From Hirschia sp. (GTDB taxonomy: Bacteria > Pseudomonadota > Alphaproteobacteria > Caulobacterales > Hyphomonadaceae), in contig PAQI01000014.1 of the NCBI GenBank assembly GCA_002709235.1, positions 19,720-83,719 on the forward strand: DNA of 64,000 bases, in the 5' to 3' direction. The notes below the pieces were generated by a model. It was not told the DNA's origin, searched no databases, and saw only the letters and a list, made by a program, of their open reading frames with translations. Positions within the stretch are counted from its first letter, which is position 1; each line of letters starts with the position of its first letter. This document shows, piece by piece, positions 61,105-64,000 of this stretch. Both the position numbers and the translations under genes were made by a program.

Positions 61105-64000
61105 ATGAGCGGGACGTCCAGCCTGTCCTTCGCCACTTCGGAAATCGAATCCGAAGCTGCAAAGCTGATCACTCAAAGAGAAGACCTTGAGCCATCCAGG
61201 GATCTGGACGCGTTTCTTGTCCAGTTCTGCGAAGATGCGAACATGGATGACTTTGCGGCGTTCAATGCGGCTGACTCTGCCCGGCTGGCTGTGGATCTGT
61301 TTGCATTCGGCATGGAAGCCGCCCTTGAACCCCTGCCACGACGGCGCGTTCGGGTGCGTGACTGTATCGGCGCAGATGACCGGAAATTCCCGCGCTGCCT
61401 GATTGAAGCCGTTGGCCCTGACACACCATTCCTGGTGGACAGCGCGATTGCCGCCATATTGGCATCAGGTGCGGAAATTCGCGCCGTTGTGCATCCGGTC
61501 ATTCACCGTGATGATGGCGATATTTCCACCATCCAGATCCACACCGAACACCTTGATGCCGGTCAGCGCAGGAAACTGAAGGAAGCGCTGGAAGCTGCCT
61601 TTGCCGATGTCTCTCTCGCAACGGCAGACTTTCTCGCCATGCGTCAGGCCATGAAAGACGCAGCTGTTCGCGTCTCCACCACGCCTGTCGCCAAGGGCCG
61701 GACGGCAAGTGATGTGGAAGAAGCCGAGGAATTCCTGAACTGGCTGGTGCGCGATCACTTCATCTTTCTGGGTGCACGCGACTATCGCTATGCGCGCGGT
61801 GCCGATGGCAGTTTCCTGGCTGAAGAACCTGACGTGGTTGAAGGCTCCGGGCTTGGCGTATTGCGTGATCCGCATAGGCATGTGCTCTCGCGCGGGTCGG
61901 AACCGGCCCTGTTGACCCCGCAGATCAAGGCGTTTCTGGATGAAGCGCCGCCGATCATCGTTTCCAAGACAAACATGCGCTCGCTCGTGCATCGCCGCGT
62001 CTATGCCGATTATATTGGCGTGAAGCGATATGACGATTCAGGCAATGTCATAGGTGAAACACGCTTTGTCGGCCTGTTCACATCAGACGCCTATACCCGC
62101 ATGGCCCGCGATGTGCCGTTGATCCGGTCCAAGGTGGAGATCGTCAAGGCCAGGCTGGAGGCCAATGGAGCGGACTATTCCGCGCGGGCGCTCAACAATG
62201 TGCTGGAGACCTATCCGCGCGACGAATTGTTCCAGATCGAACCTGCCGAACTGGAAAAGATCGCTTCCGGCGTTTTGGGTCTGATGCAACGTCCACGTAC
62301 GCGCATATTCGTGCGACGTGACCGGTTTGACCGGTTTGTGTCCATGTTGCTCTACACCCCGCGTGACAATTACACACCGGAATTGCGCAAGCGTGTTCAC
62401 ACACTGCTCGCTGAAGCCTTTGATGGGCGGGAAAGCGCGTTCTATCCCTCCTTCAACGATGGCCCGCTGGCGCGTGTGCACTATATCGTCGGGCTTACGC
62501 CCGGACATCCGGAACCAGACATTGACGCGCTGGATATCGAGATCCGCCAAATGGCCGAAAGCTGGGAGGATGCCCTTGCCCGCGCCGCAAGACTGGCTGG
62601 TACCCCGCGTGAAGATCTTGGCCAGATCCGGTTCAATGCCGCCTTCAAGGAAGCCTTCACGCCCGATCAGGCCCTGAAGGATCTGGCGGCAATTGATGCC
62701 ATGCAGAAAAGCCATGAGATATCCGTGCGTGTACGCGATCTGCCCGGCGACAGCGTGGATGCGGCCTGCAAGATCTATCATCATGATCAGCCGCTCTATC
62801 TATCCGATATCGTGCCTGTGCTGGAATGTATGGGGCTGCGCGTCAAAGCTGAAACCAGCTATCCCATCACCTTCAGGCAAGATGACAAGACCGTCTGGGT
62901 GCATGACATCACCCTCGAACAACCAGCAGGGTCCAGCCCGCTGGGGTCGCAGTTTTCCGAATGCTTCGAAGCCGTCTGGAATGGCTATACGGAAAGCGAC
63001 GGGTTCAACAGTCTGGTTGTCCGACAAGGCCTGAGCTGGCGCCAGGCGGCGCTGATGCGCACGCTGTGTCGTTATCGACAGCAGACCGGGCTTGATCCAT
63101 CGGAAGCCACGCAAATTGCAGCACTGGCCAATCATTCCGGCCTTGCTTCAAGCCTGTTGAAGCTGTTCGATCAACGCCTCAATCCAGACGAGGGTGGTGG
63201 GCTGGATGAGCGCCGCAATGCCCAAAAGGAGCTGATCGCCGACATCCGCAAGTCACTGAACGATGTGGCCTCACTGGATGAAGACCGCGTCCTGCGCCGT
63301 CTGATGCATCTGATCCGTGCCATCCAGCGCACCAATTTCTATCAGCTCGCGCCGTCAACCGGACAACCCTATCCCTATATCTCGGTCAAGATTGCCAGCG
63401 GCGAGATCAATGACCTGCCCTCGCCCAAGCCATTTCGTGAGATCTTTGTCTGGTCGCCCATGGTGGAAGGCGTGCATCTGCGTTTTGGCCCGGTCGCGCG
63501 TGGTGGTCTACGCTGGTCTGACCGGCGCGATGACTTCCGCACCGAAGTGCTGGGACTGGTCAAGGCCCAGAACGTCAAGAACGCGGTGATCGTGCCTGTG
63601 GGTGCCAAGGGTGGTTTCTACCCCAAGAACCTGCCGGAGAACGGCTCTCGCGAAGAGATCCGCGATGCCGGGATTGCGGCATACAAGACATTCATTTCCG
63701 CCTTGCTGGAAATCTCCGACAACCTCATCGACGGCGACGCGACACACCCCGATCGCGTTATCGCCTGGGATGGCGATGACCCCTATCTGGTGGTCGCCGC
63801 AGACAAGGGCACCGCAACCTTCTCCGACATCGCCAATGGATTGTCGCAAGATCATGGCTGGTGGCTGGGCGATGCATTCGCCTCTGGCGGATCAGCCGGT
63901 TATGACCACAAGAAGATGGGCATCGCCGCACGCGGCGCATGGGAGGCGGTCAAGCGCCATTTGGGAGCACTTTGGGCACCAAATGGGTCGGTTTGGGGGT
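61105..64000 (+). CDS. gdhB: NAD-dependent glutamate dehydrogenase, large type, N-terminal part
   Basis: The frame is open from ATG 61105 (MSGTSSLSFATSEIESEAAK) to the right edge, about 965 codons. Family proteins are about 1,600 residues, so the C-terminal end is missing. Visible hallmarks: CLIEAVGPDTPFLVDSAIAA early, LVRDHFIFLGARDY, RIFVRRDRFDRFVSMLLYTPRD, then the catalytic-domain sequence GVHLRFGPVARGGLRWSDRRDDFRTEVLGLVKAQNVKNAVIVPVGAKGGF (given by its ends) and GDDPYLVVAADKGTATFSD. The enzyme oxidises glutamate to 2-oxoglutarate with NAD+. Typical of Alphaproteobacteria. Confidence 0.96.
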   Translation, partial: MSGTSSLSFATSEIESEAAKLITQREDLEPSRDLDAFLVQFCEDANMDDFAAFNAADSARLAVDLFAFGMEAALEPLPRRRVRVRDCIGADDRKFPRCLIEAVGPDTPFLVDSAIAAILASGAEIRAVVHPVIHRDDGDISTIQIHTEHLDAGQRRKLKEALEAAFADVSLATADFLAMRQAMKDAAVRVSTTPVAKGRTASDVEEAEEFLNWLVRDHFIFLGARDYRYARGADGSFLAEEPDVVEGSGLGVLRDPHRHVLSRGSEPALLTPQIKAFLDEAPPIIVSKTNMRSLVHRRVYADYIGVKRYDDSGNVIGETRFVGLFTSDAYTRMARDVPLIRSKVEIVKARLEANGADYSARALNNVLETYPRDELFQIEPAELEKIASGVLGLMQRPRTRIFVRRDRFDRFVSMLLYTPRDNYTPELRKRVHTLLAEAFDGRESAFYPSFNDGPLARVHYIVGLTPGHPEPDIDALDIEIRQMAESWEDALARAARLAGTPREDLGQIRFNAAFKEAFTPDQALKDLAAIDAMQKSHEISVRVRDLPGDSVDAACKIYHHDQPLYLSDIVPVLECMGLRVKAETSYPITFRQDDKTVWVHDITLEQPAGSSPLGSQFSECFEAVWNGYTESDGFNSLVVRQGLSWRQAALMRTLCRYRQQTGLDPSEATQIAALANHSGLASSLLKLFDQRLNPDEGGGLDERRNAQKELIADIRKSLNDVASLDEDRVLRRLMHLIRAIQRTNFYQLAPSTGQPYPYISVKIASGEINDLPSPKPFREIFVWSPMVEGVHLRFGPVARGGLRWSDRRDDFRTEVLGLVKAQNVKNAVIVPVGAKGGFYPKNLPENGSREEIRDAGIAAYKTFISALLEISDNLIDGDATHPDRVIAWDGDDPYLVVAADKGTATFSDIANGLSQDHGWWLGDAFASGGSAGYDHKKMGIAARGAWEAVKRHLGALWAPNGSVWG

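Overview
The window reads as a high-GC alphaproteobacterial chromosome segment. It carries an NAD-type glutamate dehydrogenase, a CC0125/CC1285-type lipoprotein, a HisKA_2 histidine kinase with a single-domain receiver, SlyX, a DUF1287 protein, many small lipoproteins, and an Irr/PerR-type box at a catalase gene. A Maricaulales/Hyphomonadaceae or Caulobacterales relative is my inference. No rRNA, tRNA, CRISPR array, transposase or phage structural gene was seen.

Layout. 1-10.2 kb: start of tex, then mostly secreted hydrolases and lipoproteins, plus an AbrB/Doc toxin-antitoxin operon that also contains an MmcQ/YjbR gene. 10.2-13.1 kb: a TPP riboswitch, an HNH-like gene and thiC form one unit. 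Repeat elements sit inside the riboswitch arm and inside the thiC reading frame. 13.1-15.8 kb: an AT-rich OLD-like ATPase/Toprim gene flanked by repeats and a gene remnant. 15.8-29.4 kb: envelope genes (SlyX, OmpH-like, DUF4168, three proteins with the same PH-like membrane architecture, lipoproteins), cspA, a Tat-exported aminotransferase-like lipoprotein, and a five-gene ArsR-led operon. 29.5-33.4 kb: a ClC channel, a DUF1989 + YqcI/YcgG pair (possible guanidino-compound metabolism) and a HepT/MntA toxin-antitoxin pair. 33.6-41.5 kb: a UvrD/PcrA helicase followed by accessory DNA (AT-rich membrane coiled-coil gene, a diverged copy of the uvrD 3' end, a TIR-membrane protein, Cys-containing exported proteins) and the densest repeat field. 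41.5-64 kb: polA, a histidine kinase/response regulator pair, an MBOAT/SGNH O-acylation pair, an argE-like gene, catalase, mtgA, GSTs, a cation efflux gene, a HerA-like ATPase, an AI-2E family permease, a possible structured RNA, DUF1287 and the start of NAD-glutamate dehydrogenase.

How parts work together. The clearest regulatory unit is riboswitch-HNH-thiC. The closing helix of the TPP aptamer uses the bases of the HNH ribosome-binding site, and thiC overlaps the HNH stop codon, so TPP should gate both. Several neighbours overlap by 4 nt (AbrB/Doc/MmcQ, ArsR/AHSA1, DUF4287/cupin, kinase/receiver, SGNH/MBOAT), which suggests translational coupling. Accessory DNA (OLD-like, orf337, TIR) is interleaved with palindromic repeats, suggesting repeated local insertion rather than one large island.
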